Source: Nostocales cyanobacterium LEGE 11386 | GTDB lineage: Bacteria > Cyanobacteriota > Cyanobacteriia > Cyanobacteriales > Nostocaceae | DNA: 64,000 nucleotides | Direction: 5' to 3' | Assembly (NCBI GenBank): GCA_015207155.1 | Contig: JADEXK010000009.1 | Location: 45,791 to 109,790, forward strand | Shown here: piece after piece, positions 18,603 through 28,262 of the stretch | Position numbering within the stretch: the stretch's first letter is position 1 | Layout: each line of letters starts with the position of its first letter | Position numbers and translations under genes: made by a program | The notes under the pieces: generated by a model | Database searches by the model: none | Told to the model about the DNA's origin: nothing | What the model saw: the letters and a program-made list of their open reading frames with translations, nothing else

Positions 18603-19838
18603 ATGAACGCACAGGGAAATGAGCCACAGCAATGGATGCAACTGAGTACCAATCCACAAGATTGGTCATGGCAATTTTGGCCTGTGTTACCACTCTATCC
18701 CTACGGTAAGCGGCGGACAATTTGCTCGGAAATAGTCAAGGATACTATCTGGACATTCGATCAGCTGCACGGTATCCTCTACACTGTCGTGCCGATTCGG
18801 ATGACTGTCGTCAAGCTAGAAGCAGGCGGTCTTCTTGTCTATGCACCAGTTGCTCCCACTATTGAGTGTGTCCGTTTGGTTAACGAGTTGGTGACAAAGT
18901 ATGGTGATGTTAAGTATATTATTCTGCCAACTAGTTCTGGTCTAGAACATAAGGTCTTCGTCGGCCCCTTCGCTAGAAACTTTCCACAAGCACAAGTATT
19001 TATTGCCCCCCATCAGTGGAGTTTCCCCGTAAACTTGCCTTTAAGTTGGCTGGGTTTTCCTCCTAAACGGACTCAGGTGCTTTCAGAAGACAGTAGCCAA
19101 ACACCTTTTGCTGATGAGTTCGACTATGAGGTGCTGGATATCAATTTGGGTAGGGGATCTTTTGTAGAAGTGGCATTTTTCCACAAGCGATCGCAAACTC
19201 TGCTGCTGACTGATTCTATACTGTCTGTGCCAGAAGATCCACCTGCAATCAACCAATTAGATCCCTACCCCTTACTGTTTCATGCTAGGAACAATGCCTC
19301 TGAGGTAATTGTCGATAATCAAGAAAACCGCCGCCAGGGATGGCAACGTATTTCACTGTTTGCGATTTACTTTCGCCCTAGTGCGTTGGATATGCCTAAA
19401 TTAGGGCAGATGTTTCGCGATGCTTTTACAGCCCCACAGCGATCGCCAAAGAATTATTTTGGTTTATTTCCGTTACGTTGGCAAGAGAATTGGCAGCAGT
19501 CATTCGCTGTTTTACGCGGAAATGGCCGTCCGTTTGTAGCACCAATTTTACAAATCCTCATTTTACCCCAAGCTCCCAGACAAGTACTCGACTGGGCTGA
19601 TAAAGTTGCAACTTGGGATTTTCGCCAAATTATTGCCTGTCACTTTGATTCACCAATTGAGGCTAGTCCCCGTCAATTTCGCCAAGCATTCAGTTTTCTG
19701 GAAAAGCAACCCATGCTAGATCAGGACTTATCGGGAACCAACCCGCCACTGTTAGCAGAAGATATGAAATTTATTCAGGAACTTGAGGCTAGTTTAGCTA
19801 GGCAGGGTATCGCCAAACCAGCAAAGGAGAAGGTATAA
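18603..19838 (+). CDS. DUF4336 domain-containing protein
   Basis: 411 residues, cytoplasmic. The DUF4336 core appears as RMTVVKLEAGGLLVYAPVAPT, KYIILPTSSGLEHKVFVGPFARNFP and QVFIAPHQWSFP. The domain is distantly related to metallo-beta-lactamase-like folds, judged from the alternating strands and the HKVFVGPFA and APHQW segments, but a full metal-binding set is not evident. In this long cyanobacterial form an extra C-terminal region follows (LRWQENWQQSFAVLRGNGRPF). Function unknown. The ATG at 18603 is accepted; upstream spacing fits cotranscription with the small acidic protein. Confidence 0.8.
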   Translation: MNAQGNEPQQWMQLSTNPQDWSWQFWPVLPLYPYGKRRTICSEIVKDTIWTFDQLHGILYTVVPIRMTVVKLEAGGLLVYAPVAPTIECVRLVNELVTKYGDVKYIILPTSSGLEHKVFVGPFARNFPQAQVFIAPHQWSFPVNLPLSWLGFPPKRTQVLSEDSSQTPFADEFDYEVLDINLGRGSFVEVAFFHKRSQTLLLTDSILSVPEDPPAINQLDPYPLLFHARNNASEVIVDNQENRRQGWQRISLFAIYFRPSALDMPKLGQMFRDAFTAPQRSPKNYFGLFPLRWQENWQQSFAVLRGNGRPFVAPILQILILPQAPRQVLDWADKVATWDFRQIIACHFDSPIEASPRQFRQAFSFLEKQPMLDQDLSGTNPPLLAEDMKFIQELEASLARQGIAKPAKEKV

Positions 19839-19909
19839 AGGAGGTCATCTGGCCGCAATTTGGTCTAAACTTCCGGAATAATGTTGGATTTTTATGAGCA
19901 ACGCTTGTT

Positions 19910-20980
19910 ATGTTCTCTAGTCAAAATCTTCCTCGTTGGCTCAACTTCGGAATTGCGTTTCCCGTAATTTTTCTGAATATTTGGTTAATTTTTCTGCTGT
20001 GGCAATACTTGCAGCCTATTCCCAGTATCGTATTAACAGCCAGCCTTGCTGCTTTCTTGCTAGACTACCCAATTATTTTTCTCGAACAGCGCGGGATGAC
20101 ACGGACTTGGGCGATCGCACTTGTCTTGCTGTTCGCACTGGCGCTGTTAACTGTGATTGGTTTGTTTTTGGGGCCTGTGGTATTTCAACAGCTGATTGAG
20201 TTTGGCGATCGCTTACCTGTCTGGATTGAAAAAGGCAGAAAACAACTGCAAACTCTAGATGACCAAACCATACTACAAAATTTACCCATTGATTTAAGTG
20301 GACTCACCATTCAGCTAACAAACCAAATTTCGGCTACCCTACAGTCCTTAACCAGTCGAATTATTAACCTCACACTCGATACTATTAATATTGCAGTGAA
20401 TTTTTTAGTGACGGTAGTACTGACGATTCTTCTGGTTCTCAACGGCAAAAAGCTTTGGGACGGAATATTTAACTGGTTTCCTTCAAAATGGAGTACACAA
20501 ATTCAAACTTCACTCCAACAAAGTTTTCAAGGCTATTTTGCCGGACAAGCAATCATTGCATTGATTTTGAGTATTGTTTTATCACTGACATTTGAGGTTT
20601 TGCAAGTACCTTTTGGATTGCTATTTGGTCTAGGCATTGGCATCGCTAGTATTATTCCCTTTGGAGGTACACTTAGTACAACCCTGGTGAGTTTGTTACT
20701 GGCCTCTCAAAATATCTGGTTAGGAATTAAGGTCTTTGTAACAGCTTTAATTCTCATTCAAATTAACGACAATGTTGTCGCTCCTCGCTTGATTGGTGGC
20801 ATTACTGGACTTAATCCGGCGATCGTGGTGATCTCGATCCTCATTGGCGTCAAAATTGGCGGATTTTTGGGTTTACTATTAGCTGTTCCTACAGCGAGTT
20901 TCATTAAAAAAATAGCTGATACTCTATATACTTTTGTTGTGACTGATGAAAAAGTTTCTCAAGCTAATCAATTACCATAA
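19910..20980 (+). CDS. AI-2E family (UPF0118) membrane transporter
   Basis: 356 residues with about eight hydrophobic segments: two N-terminal helices, a long extramembrane helical region (VFQQLIEFGDRLPVWIEKGRKQL), then clustered C-terminal helices with the family signature LFGLGIGIASIIPFGGTLSTT and NDNVVAPRLIGGITGLNPAIVVISILIG. The superfamily includes TqsA and sodium/proton antiporter-like members; substrate cannot be inferred. It lies 71 bp after the DUF4336 gene on the same strand. Confidence 0.92.
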   Translation: MFSSQNLPRWLNFGIAFPVIFLNIWLIFLLWQYLQPIPSIVLTASLAAFLLDYPIIFLEQRGMTRTWAIALVLLFALALLTVIGLFLGPVVFQQLIEFGDRLPVWIEKGRKQLQTLDDQTILQNLPIDLSGLTIQLTNQISATLQSLTSRIINLTLDTINIAVNFLVTVVLTILLVLNGKKLWDGIFNWFPSKWSTQIQTSLQQSFQGYFAGQAIIALILSIVLSLTFEVLQVPFGLLFGLGIGIASIIPFGGTLSTTLVSLLLASQNIWLGIKVFVTALILIQINDNVVAPRLIGGITGLNPAIVVISILIGVKIGGFLGLLLAVPTASFIKKIADTLYTFVVTDEKVSQANQLP

Positions 20981-21037
20981 CTTTCAGATTTACCATTCAT
21001 CTAAGACAAGGTTTTAAAATATAATCTTGTTGCCAAA

Positions 21038-21577
21038 TTAGTTACTCTTTTTATAACTTCTTCGCCACCTTTCCAGATGCTCTATAGAAATAGATTTAGT
21101 GACGACATTAACACCATTTCCTCGCCAGGCAACTTCCGGATCTGTTGTAAACACACCACACTCTAATTGTTCAAGTCTAATATCCCAATATTGACTAAAT
21201 CTATTTTTTAAAGTAATCACCTGCTCAAATACCTTGTTTCTATGCTTATTTCTTCTTTTTCTCTCTGTTGCTCCTTTTGCCTCTGTATCAATAAATTTAG
21301 TTTCGATTAAAAACAAATTACCTTGAAATGTGAGATAGACAAAATCACACTTACCTAAATCTGTATAATCGGAAATTGGCGACTTTTCAAATAATAGTAA
21401 TTCACAGCATGAAGGAAATAAATCTTTAATATGTAAAAATAAATAAGCTTGTAATAAAAGTTCTTTATCGTAAGGAAATACAATCACTCCTTCAAAAAAT
21501 TGTTGAATATCTTCCTGGCTTTGGGGTTGAATTTTCTTACAATAAGAAACAAATTTATATAAATCATTGGCAATCAT
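21038..21577 (-). CDS. hypothetical protein with PD-(D/E)XK-like core
   Basis: 179 residues, AT-rich. The segment GKCDFVYLTFQGNLFLIETKF has the spacing of a PD-(D/E)XK nuclease core: an Asp, a beta hairpin, then E-x-K on a strand. A basic stretch follows (TERKRRNKHRNK). I do not recognise the family. It may be a stand-alone nuclease-fold protein from a defence or repair context, but no methylase or toxin partner is adjacent. Lower G+C than its neighbours suggests acquisition. It faces the AI-2E gene and lies downstream of dnaE-C on the same strand. Confidence 0.55.
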   Translation of the reverse strand: MIANDLYKFVSYCKKIQPQSQEDIQQFFEGVIVFPYDKELLLQAYLFLHIKDLFPSCCELLLFEKSPISDYTDLGKCDFVYLTFQGNLFLIETKFIDTEAKGATERKRRNKHRNKVFEQVITLKNRFSQYWDIRLEQLECGVFTTDPEVAWRGNGVNVVTKSISIEHLERWRRSYKKSN

Positions 21578-21819
21578 TAAGTTTTAGCTCCTACTCCTGG
21601 CGATCGCTTCAGCCCTCATAGCATAAAAAGATACTATGTAACACTGTAAATCTCCAACCGCATAAGTAACTAAAACAACGATTAAACTCCTGAATTATTC
21701 AGGTAATATACTGCTGGGGTAATTGTAAAGTATTTAGCAAGTCACTGAAAAACTACTGAGATAAACCCAGTTTGTTGCACCTCACCCTTTTAAACTTGGT
21801 AGAGAAACAGGTTTGGCAA

Positions 21820-23172
21820 TTAACCACCAATCAGTGGTTTGAGATGAGCCGTAAACCTGGCATTTTGCAAAGCTTGAACTGTGATGCGAGAGTCTTGCAC
21901 ACAAAATTGCCAACCTAAGCGAACTAACTTACGGGAATTTTCAGCTTGGACAATTCCGATCACTGGCATTTTCGCCTTTTCTTTATCACCTGACTGTTCT
22001 TGCAAAATTGTTTTTAAGCGATGTAGTTCTTCGATGTCGGCTGCTTGTTGAGGATTTAGTTCTACCATTACCATTTGCACTGTTTCCACTGGTTCGGCAT
22101 CTTCAACAATCAATTGAGTTTGTTCATCTCTTCGGTCTACTTTACCCCAAATAATTAATCTCACATCGACTTGGAGTAGAAAACTAATGCGTTCATAAGT
22201 TTTAGGAAAAACAATAGCTTCCGATTGTGCAGTTAAATCTTCTATTTGTAGAATAGCCATCGGATCACCTTTTTTAGTCATCACTTTTTTGACATTATTT
22301 AGCATGATCACCACACAAACTTTTGTATCTTCTCTTTGTTCGTTGAGTTGTGAAAGGTTAATCGGAGTCAGTAGTGATGCTATTGGTCTTAAAGATTTTA
22401 ATGGATGATCTGATACATAAAAACCCAGCAATTCTTTTTCCATGCGTAATTTTTCCTGTGGGGGAAAATCCATCACAGATTCAGCCTTGGGAACAGCTGC
22501 AAAAGCATTACTCGCTGTTTTATTATGAGTATTTGCAAAACTACCACCTAATAAATCAAACAGATTTCCTTGGCCGCTAGCTCTATCTTTGGCACGGGAT
22601 TGCGCCCAATCATAAACTAGTTCTAAATCACGGATTAATTGCTGGCGGTTGGATTCAATTTTGTCAAAGGCACCACAATAAATTAGTGATTCCAAAGTCC
22701 GGCGATTAACAGCACGCAGATCCACGCGATCGCAAAAATCAGCGAGTGATTTAAACTCTCCGCCCTCACTTCTAGCTTCTAGAATACAGGCGATCGCATT
22801 CTGCCCTACATTCCGCACAGCTGAAAATCCAAATAAAATCTTTCCCGCCGCAGGTGTAAAATCCAGCCCAGAGCGATTAATATCAGGCGGATCTATGGGA
22901 ATACCCATGCTCGTGCAGTTATTAATATATTTCTGCACTTTATCTGTATCGCCACTGTTCGCAGTCAGCAGCGCCGCCATATACTCCAATGGATAATTAG
23001 CTTTCAAATATGCAGTTTGATAAGTAACATATCCATAAGCAGTTGAATGAGATTTATTGAAACAATTGGAGGCTATCAAACCATTTTTAATGGCAAAATT
23101 ATGGTCACGTTCTACCCCAATGTCATAAACGGTTTCTCTACCTACAAATTTACGAGCAACTATTTTGACCAT
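21820..23172 (-). CDS. dnaE: DNA polymerase III alpha subunit, C-terminal half with N-terminal split-intein IntC
   Basis: 450 residues from the ATG at 23172. Residues 1-36 form the C-terminal fragment of the cyanobacterial DnaE split intein: VYDIGVERDHNF is its block F, and the end is GLIASN with the catalytic Asn36, followed by the +1 extein Cys37 in CFNKSHSTAYG. Residues 37-450 are the C-terminal part of the polymerase alpha subunit, including an OB-fold region (VCVVIMLNNVKKVMTKKGDPMAILQIED). The N-terminal half with IntN must be encoded elsewhere; the two proteins splice in trans. A longer frame from 23241 adds 23 residues absent from known IntC proteins. Divergent from gatA. Confidence 0.96.
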   Translation of the reverse strand: MVKIVARKFVGRETVYDIGVERDHNFAIKNGLIASNCFNKSHSTAYGYVTYQTAYLKANYPLEYMAALLTANSGDTDKVQKYINNCTSMGIPIDPPDINRSGLDFTPAAGKILFGFSAVRNVGQNAIACILEARSEGGEFKSLADFCDRVDLRAVNRRTLESLIYCGAFDKIESNRQQLIRDLELVYDWAQSRAKDRASGQGNLFDLLGGSFANTHNKTASNAFAAVPKAESVMDFPPQEKLRMEKELLGFYVSDHPLKSLRPIASLLTPINLSQLNEQREDTKVCVVIMLNNVKKVMTKKGDPMAILQIEDLTAQSEAIVFPKTYERISFLLQVDVRLIIWGKVDRRDEQTQLIVEDAEPVETVQMVMVELNPQQAADIEELHRLKTILQEQSGDKEKAKMPVIGIVQAENSRKLVRLGWQFCVQDSRITVQALQNARFTAHLKPLIGG

Positions 23173-23357
23173 CTTACCTAACCCCTGGCGCACATTTATA
23201 AATTTAATTGATTTGTCAAGCGAATGGGGATAGAGGGACAAGGAGACACGGGGACAAATTTAATTCCCAATGCCCAATGCCCAATACCCAATGCCCCATT
23301 CCCCATTTACCTGGAAATATACTAAAATCAATGACTTGAGTCACAAAGAGAGCAATC

Positions 23358-24815
23358 ATGGCATCCATCCGCGAGTTGCACGAACAGCTAATTAAAAAAG
23401 AACGTTCTGCTGTCGAAATTACCCAAGAAGCTTTAGACCGTATTCAAGCATTAGAGCCGAAATTACACAGTTTCTTACACGTAACGGCACAACAGGCGTT
23501 AGAACAGGCTCGTGCTGTGGATACCAAAATCGCTGCTGGAGAAGAAATTGGACTGCTGGCAGGTATTCCCATTGGCATTAAGGACAATATGTGTACCAAG
23601 GGGATTCCCACTACTTGCGCCTCCAGGATTTTGGCAAATTTTGTGCCGCCTTATGAATCAACAGTGACACAAAAATTGGCTGATGCCGGAGCGGTGATTG
23701 TTGGTAAAACCAATTTAGATGAGTTTGCAATGGGCAGTTCTACAGAAAATTCTGCCTACCAAGTCACGGCTAATCCTTGGGATTTATCACGGGTTCCGGG
23801 TGGTTCTTCTGGAGGTTCGGCGGCGGCTGTGGCGGCGGAAGAATGTGTGGTTGCTCTTGGTTCTGATACTGGTGGTTCAATTCGGCAACCTGCGTCTTTC
23901 TGTGGTGTAGTAGGGATGAAACCGACTTATGGGCTGGTTTCCCGCTACGGTTTGGTAGCTTTTGCTTCATCTTTGGATCAAATTGGGCCATTTGGTCGTT
24001 CAGTAGAAGATACAGCTATATTATTAAATGCGATCGCAGGTTATGATCCCCAAGACTCTACTAGCCTGAAAGTGGAGATCCCTAACTACGCTGCCAGCTT
24101 AAAACCAGACTTCAAAGCTAGAGGAAAACTGCGAATTGGGGTGATCAAAGAAACATTTGGTGAAGGGTTGGACTCTGTTGTCGAAAAAGCTGTGACTAAA
24201 GCGATAGACCAACTACAAAGTTTGGGTGCAGAAGTTCACATAGTCTCCTGTCCCAACTTCCGCTATGGCGTACCTAGTTACTACATCATCGCCCCATCGG
24301 AAGCATCCGCTAACCTTGCTCGTTATGATGGTGTGAAATATGGCTTGCGTGCTGATAACGCAGATAATCTGCTATCTATGTATACTCGTACCCGTTCCAC
24401 GGGTTTCGGCGCAGAAGTTAAACGCCGGATTATGATTGGCACATACGCCCTTTCTGCTGGCTATTACGATGCTTATTATCTCAAAGCGCAAAAAGTCCGC
24501 ACCCTAATTAAACAAGATTTTGAAAGAGCGTTTAAAAAAGTTGATGTATTAGTTTGTCCTACTGTTCCCAGCACAGCATTCAAAGCAGGGGAAAAAAATA
24601 CTGATCCCTTGAGTATGTACTTACTAGACCTCATGACAATTCCCGTAAATCTTGCAGGTTTACCGGGTATAAGTGTACCTTGTGGTTTTGATGACCAAGG
24701 GTTACCAATTGGATTGCAGCTAATTGGCAAGGTGTTACGAGAAGACCAATTACTTCAAGTAGCCTACGCTTACGAGCAATCAACTACTTGGCATCTGGAA
24801 CAGCCGACGTTGTGA
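23358..24815 (+). CDS. gatA: Asp-tRNA(Asn)/Glu-tRNA(Gln) amidotransferase subunit A
   Basis: 485 residues, full length. GatA supplies ammonia from glutamine to convert misacylated Glu-tRNA(Gln) or Asp-tRNA(Asn) in the GatCAB complex. The amidase signature is intact: catalytic Lys in [11 protein letters not shown], then [14 protein letters not shown] and [16 protein letters not shown] with the Ser-cis-Ser pair, plus [21 protein letters not shown]. Start ATG at 23358. gatB and gatC are not adjacent, as is usual in cyanobacteria. Its upstream spacer contains CCCAATG heptamer repeats. Confidence 0.98.
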   Translation: MASIRELHEQLIKKERSAVEITQEALDRIQALEPKLHSFLHVTAQQALEQARAVDTKIAAGEEIGLLAGIPIGIKDNMCTKGIPTTCASRILANFVPPYESTVTQKLADAGAVIVGKTNLDEFAMGSSTENSAYQVTANPWDLSRVPGGSSGGSAAAVAAEECVVALGSDTGGSIRQPASFCGVVGMKPTYGLVSRYGLVAFASSLDQIGPFGRSVEDTAILLNAIAGYDPQDSTSLKVEIPNYAASLKPDFKARGKLRIGVIKETFGEGLDSVVEKAVTKAIDQLQSLGAEVHIVSCPNFRYGVPSYYIIAPSEASANLARYDGVKYGLRADNADNLLSMYTRTRSTGFGAEVKRRIMIGTYALSAGYYDAYYLKAQKVRTLIKQDFERAFKKVDVLVCPTVPSTAFKAGEKNTDPLSMYLLDLMTIPVNLAGLPGISVPCGFDDQGLPIGLQLIGKVLREDQLLQVAYAYEQSTTWHLEQPTL

Positions 24816-24888
24816 GTAGGGAGTGAGGGAGTGAGGGAGTATTTTTGTTCTTATCCCCTTGTCCCCTTGTCCTCTCCGAATTACAGAA

Positions 24889-25689
24889 CTACTGACTGAT
24901 ACTTTCAGGACTAAAAGTCACTTCTTTGACATCACCATCACTCCCGAAAGGTTCTGCTGGTTGCTGATTAACAGAAATCAACACAGCACCTGCATTACCA
25001 GAGCGTATAGTCAATTGTTCTTTGGCTGTCCAAGTTCTTTGTTCTCCTTTTGTTAAATTGCCCATAAATTCGGTCTTACCATCTACTGTCACCTGTAACC
25101 ACGATTTACCTTGAAGTTCCAAACTGACTTCAATATTTTCACTTGCAGTCGGTTTGGGGGATGTGACTGGCAACGCTATGGTTTCGGGAGTAGCCAAAGA
25201 TTCGGGTTCGGGTGATGAAGGAACAGGTAATGGTGTTATTTTTGCTTCTTGAGTCGATACTGAGTTTTGTTTTTTCGCTAGGGATTCGGCTGTCAATTTT
25301 GGATTAAGTACATAAATCAATCCGACAGAAGCAAGTACTAATAACAGAACGTATGGTACAAACAAGGGTATGTGTATATCTGGTCGTTTGTCTAAAATTT
25401 GACTATCATGATTGAAGTCTTGAGGTACATCGTTGATTATAAAGGTATTTGCTAAAGCTGTACCATCCAACCCTATGGCATCACCATAGCGACGGATAAA
25501 TCCTTGAACATAAACAGGTTCAGGTAATTCTGCAAATTGTCCTGCATCTAGAGCTTGCAAGAAAGTGAGTCGGATATTTGTTGTAGCAGCTATTGCCTCT
25601 ATACGTATGGATTTTTCTTGTCTTACTTGTAGTAAATATTGAGTTATTTCCTTCAATTGCTCTTTTTGAGCCTCATTTAAGAGCGTCAC
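24889..25689 (-). CDS. RodZ-like membrane protein with N-terminal HTH
   Basis: 266 residues. The N-terminal Xre-type HTH (LKEITQYLLQVRQEKSIRIEAIAATTNIRLTFLQALDAG) is followed by the RodZ hallmark PEPVYVQGFIRRYGDAIGL. One membrane helix lies near residues 110-130 (FVPYVLLLVLASVGLIYVLN), then a Pro/Ser/Thr-rich linker, then a beta-rich DUF4115-type domain (SLELQGKSWLQVTVDG). RodZ anchors MreB and shapes the cell; cyanobacterial versions are less studied. A second related gene lies at 27114, so the region carries two RodZ-like paralogues. Confidence 0.85.
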   Translation of the reverse strand: MTLLNEAQKEQLKEITQYLLQVRQEKSIRIEAIAATTNIRLTFLQALDAGQFAELPEPVYVQGFIRRYGDAIGLDGTALANTFIINDVPQDFNHDSQILDKRPDIHIPLFVPYVLLLVLASVGLIYVLNPKLTAESLAKKQNSVSTQEAKITPLPVPSSPEPESLATPETIALPVTSPKPTASENIEVSLELQGKSWLQVTVDGKTEFMGNLTKGEQRTWTAKEQLTIRSGNAGAVLISVNQQPAEPFGSDGDVKEVTFSPESISQ

Positions 25690-25871
25690 AATCTTCTCCT
25701 AATAATGACTAAAGTTTACTATCTAACAGTGAAATTGCTTAATTAAAGTAATTATTATTACTATTCAAAATGTTGGGATTAGTCTAATTTTAATGGGAAA
25801 GTACCCACCTTGCTTGGTGAGTAAATGTTTATTTTATTTATCAATATTTGTTAAAGTAAAAAGTCTAGAGC

Positions 25872-26762
25872 ATGAATATAAACAAACTGCAATTTTCAAT
25901 GCAATTGTGTTTTAAGCTGCTGCTTATAGTAGAAATAGTTGTGGTTATTGCCTACTTTGCCATCTGTCTATTTCTGTTTGTTCGGCAGCCTCGGTTCATC
26001 TTCTTTCCCTCTAGTACCGTTGAAATTACACCAGAGTTTTTCCATCTCCCATACGAGGAGGTGTGGCTGCCTGTACCAGCTAGCTCTGGTAAAGTGGAAC
26101 GCATTCATGGTTGGTGGATTGAAGCTACCCAACCCGATGCCAAGGTTTTGTTATATCTGCACGGGAATGGTATTAATATTGGCGCTAATATTGGCCATGC
26201 CAATCGGTTTTATCAACTAGGATTTTCTGTACTGCTGATTGATTATCGCGGGTATGGTCGCAGTGAAGGTGTTTTTCCCAATGAAATGCGGGTTTATCAG
26301 GATGCAGCCGTCGCGTGGAATTACCTGGTACAGGAGAAGCAGATTCCACCTAGCCAAATTTTTATTTATGGACATTCTATGGGGGGAGCAATAGCTATTG
26401 ATTTGGCAGTCAAACACCCAAACGCTGCTGGATTGATTGTGGAAAGCTCGTTTACCTCTATCCGGGATGTAGTGGCTTACAGAAACTTATTTCGGCTGTT
26501 TCCTGTAGATTTAATCTTGACACAGAGATTTGATTCTCTTAAAAAAATACCACAGTTAAAAGTGCCTGTTTTATTCATTCACGGTACTGCTGATACAACT
26601 GTACCGTCTTTTATGAGCCAACAACTGTATAACGCTGCTCCCCAGCCCAAAAAACTGCTCTTGGTTCCAGCCGCAGATCATAATAACACGGCTTCAGTGG
26701 CTGGAGAACAATATCTGCAATGGGTGAAGTCTTTTGCCCAACAAGTAAAGGTTAGCAACTAG
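25872..26762 (+). CDS. membrane-anchored alpha/beta hydrolase
   Basis: 296 residues. One N-terminal hydrophobic helix (LLLIVEIVVVIAYFAICLFLFV), then an alpha/beta-hydrolase fold: oxyanion segment LYLHGNGINIG, nucleophile elbow GHSMGGA, Asp in LFIHGTADTTVPS and His in AADHNN. All three triad residues are present. It resembles the BEM46/YfhR-type serine hydrolases, which are membrane-associated with unknown substrates. Start ATG at 25872; a second ATG nine codons on is possible. Confidence 0.9.
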   Translation: MNINKLQFSMQLCFKLLLIVEIVVVIAYFAICLFLFVRQPRFIFFPSSTVEITPEFFHLPYEEVWLPVPASSGKVERIHGWWIEATQPDAKVLLYLHGNGINIGANIGHANRFYQLGFSVLLIDYRGYGRSEGVFPNEMRVYQDAAVAWNYLVQEKQIPPSQIFIYGHSMGGAIAIDLAVKHPNAAGLIVESSFTSIRDVVAYRNLFRLFPVDLILTQRFDSLKKIPQLKVPVLFIHGTADTTVPSFMSQQLYNAAPQPKKLLLVPAADHNNTASVAGEQYLQWVKSFAQQVKVSN

Positions 26763-27113
26763 GGGATTAAGGTAATTCAACTGAGTCGCATGTTAATTCT
26801 GAATTTATGTGATTAGGATGTTTGGTAAAAAATTACACTAATGGTAACGTGAATTTACTAAAGTAATATAGTAACTATGAAGCAGATTTTTTTCTGAGCG
26901 ATCGCTTGATAAATACTAGCTTTGTCAGATGTTTTTACTTGCTAAATCAGAATCTTGGAGACTTAGCAAATTTGATTACATCTAAGTAATTTTGCTATTT
27001 TTTACAAAAATCTGTATAAATAATACAAATTTCTCCGGATTTACCAAAAAATTATGCGAGAAATTATACAGATGTAACCACTCCTTGCCTGAATATCAGA
27101 AGCGACTTCAATC
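26763..27113. other. 351-bp spacer, AT-rich
   Basis: No ORF or strong hairpin seen. Contains one HIP1-like GCGATCGC at 26899-26906 and AT-rich sequence before the ATG at 27114, which should include the promoter of the downstream HTH gene. Confidence 0.2.
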
Positions 27114-28160
27114 ATGACTACGACATCTGTGTATTTGCTAACTATTCCGGGAAATCCTAGTATTAAAATTTCTCAAGATGAATTGCGATCGCTCTTAGGT
27201 GAAATTGAAGCTGAACTTCATCGCAGTAACGTTTATCTTCGGGCTATGGCTACTTTACAAAAGTTGCTTGGTGCTTCAGGGGAACAAGCCAAGATGTTGT
27301 TTAAAGCTGTGGGTAGAGAGGCAATTGGTTTAGCCTTCCAGCAATTCGCGCAACATCAGCAGGTTGCAGATATTCATGAACAGACAAATACTGACAGTGT
27401 TGAGCCAGAAAATACTTGTGACTTATCAGATATTCAAGTAAACACACAAAAAACTAGCACAAATGCTAGCCCAGATAACGTATCATCAACAGCCACGGTA
27501 AACTCAATGAGCAATTCAGAAATTAACTCTCCAGGTGTAGGACTGATGAAGCGGCTGAGGCTCAATAAAAGACTTTCCCAAGCTGAACTAGCCAAGCAAA
27601 TGGTAGCCGAACAGCGCTTAACAACTATGTGCCAAATCGGTCAGCAACTCAAGCAATCCCGTGAATCTCAAGGTCTCTCTCTCAGCCAACTGAACATCTA
27701 CACTCACGTACCCATCCATCAGATGGAAGCTATAGAAAATGGCAAATTAGAGTTGTTACCAGAAGATACATTAGTACGTGGATTTATTCGCGTGATGGGG
27801 AATGCCTTGGGGTTAAATGGCACACTTTTAGCTGCTTCTTTACCAGCAGCTGATATGGTGAAATCAGTCATACCTTCTTGGTCTCAATCAAAACAGAATA
27901 CCGGGACTTTGGGAATAGAAATACGTCCTATGCATCTGTATTTAGGCTATACAGCCCTTGTGGTTGGGGCGGTAGGAGGATTGTCCCTGATTTCTCAGTC
28001 AGCAAACACTGGCAGGATGTTGAATTCAGAGGTGATAATTCCCCCATCTGCTTCTCTATCTCCATCATCCCAGAAGTCTGAAGTAACTGCTAAACCAGGG
28101 TTGAAGTCTACCACTAGTATCAGTGTAGGAGCGGGTATTGCTCCGCCAGAGGCACTGTAA
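27114..28160 (+). CDS. large RodZ-like HTH membrane protein
   Basis: 348 residues. Residues 1-85 form a helical domain of unknown type (ISQDELRSLLGEIEAELHRS ... AKMLFKAVGREAIGLAF). After a Thr/Ser/Asn-rich linker come two HTH-like segments: MKRLRLNKRLSQAELAKQMV and IGQQLKQSRESQGLSLSQLN, the latter followed by the RodZ-like LPEDTLVRGFIRVMGNALGLNG. One membrane helix (LYLGYTALVVGAVGGLSLIS) is near residue 275, with a short Ser/Pro-rich exterior tail and no DUF4115 domain. Topology suggests a membrane-tethered regulator or cell-shape protein. Same-strand neighbour of the hydrolase but 351 bp away. Confidence 0.75.
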   Translation: MTTTSVYLLTIPGNPSIKISQDELRSLLGEIEAELHRSNVYLRAMATLQKLLGASGEQAKMLFKAVGREAIGLAFQQFAQHQQVADIHEQTNTDSVEPENTCDLSDIQVNTQKTSTNASPDNVSSTATVNSMSNSEINSPGVGLMKRLRLNKRLSQAELAKQMVAEQRLTTMCQIGQQLKQSRESQGLSLSQLNIYTHVPIHQMEAIENGKLELLPEDTLVRGFIRVMGNALGLNGTLLAASLPAADMVKSVIPSWSQSKQNTGTLGIEIRPMHLYLGYTALVVGAVGGLSLISQSANTGRMLNSEVIIPPSASLSPSSQKSEVTAKPGLKSTTSISVGAGIAPPEAL

Positions 28161-28191
28161 CCCAGAATACTGAGTTAAAAGACTGCCGCAA

Positions 28192-28240
28192 GGGGCGGGG
28201 TTTCGACCTACCCTGAACAAAAATCCTCTGTTCCCGCCCC
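28192..28240. terminator. GC-rich inverted repeat between convergent genes
   Basis: GGGGCGGG at 28192-28199 pairs with CCCGCCCC at 28233-28240 across a 33-base loop, between the RodZ-like stop (28160) and the parvulin-like stop (28263). The GCCGCAAGGGGCGGGG phrase recurs in Nostoc genomes from memory, so this may be a dispersed repeat doing terminator duty. Confidence 0.35.
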
Positions 28241-28262
28241 GTTTACGTAGTATCGGGCTTGA

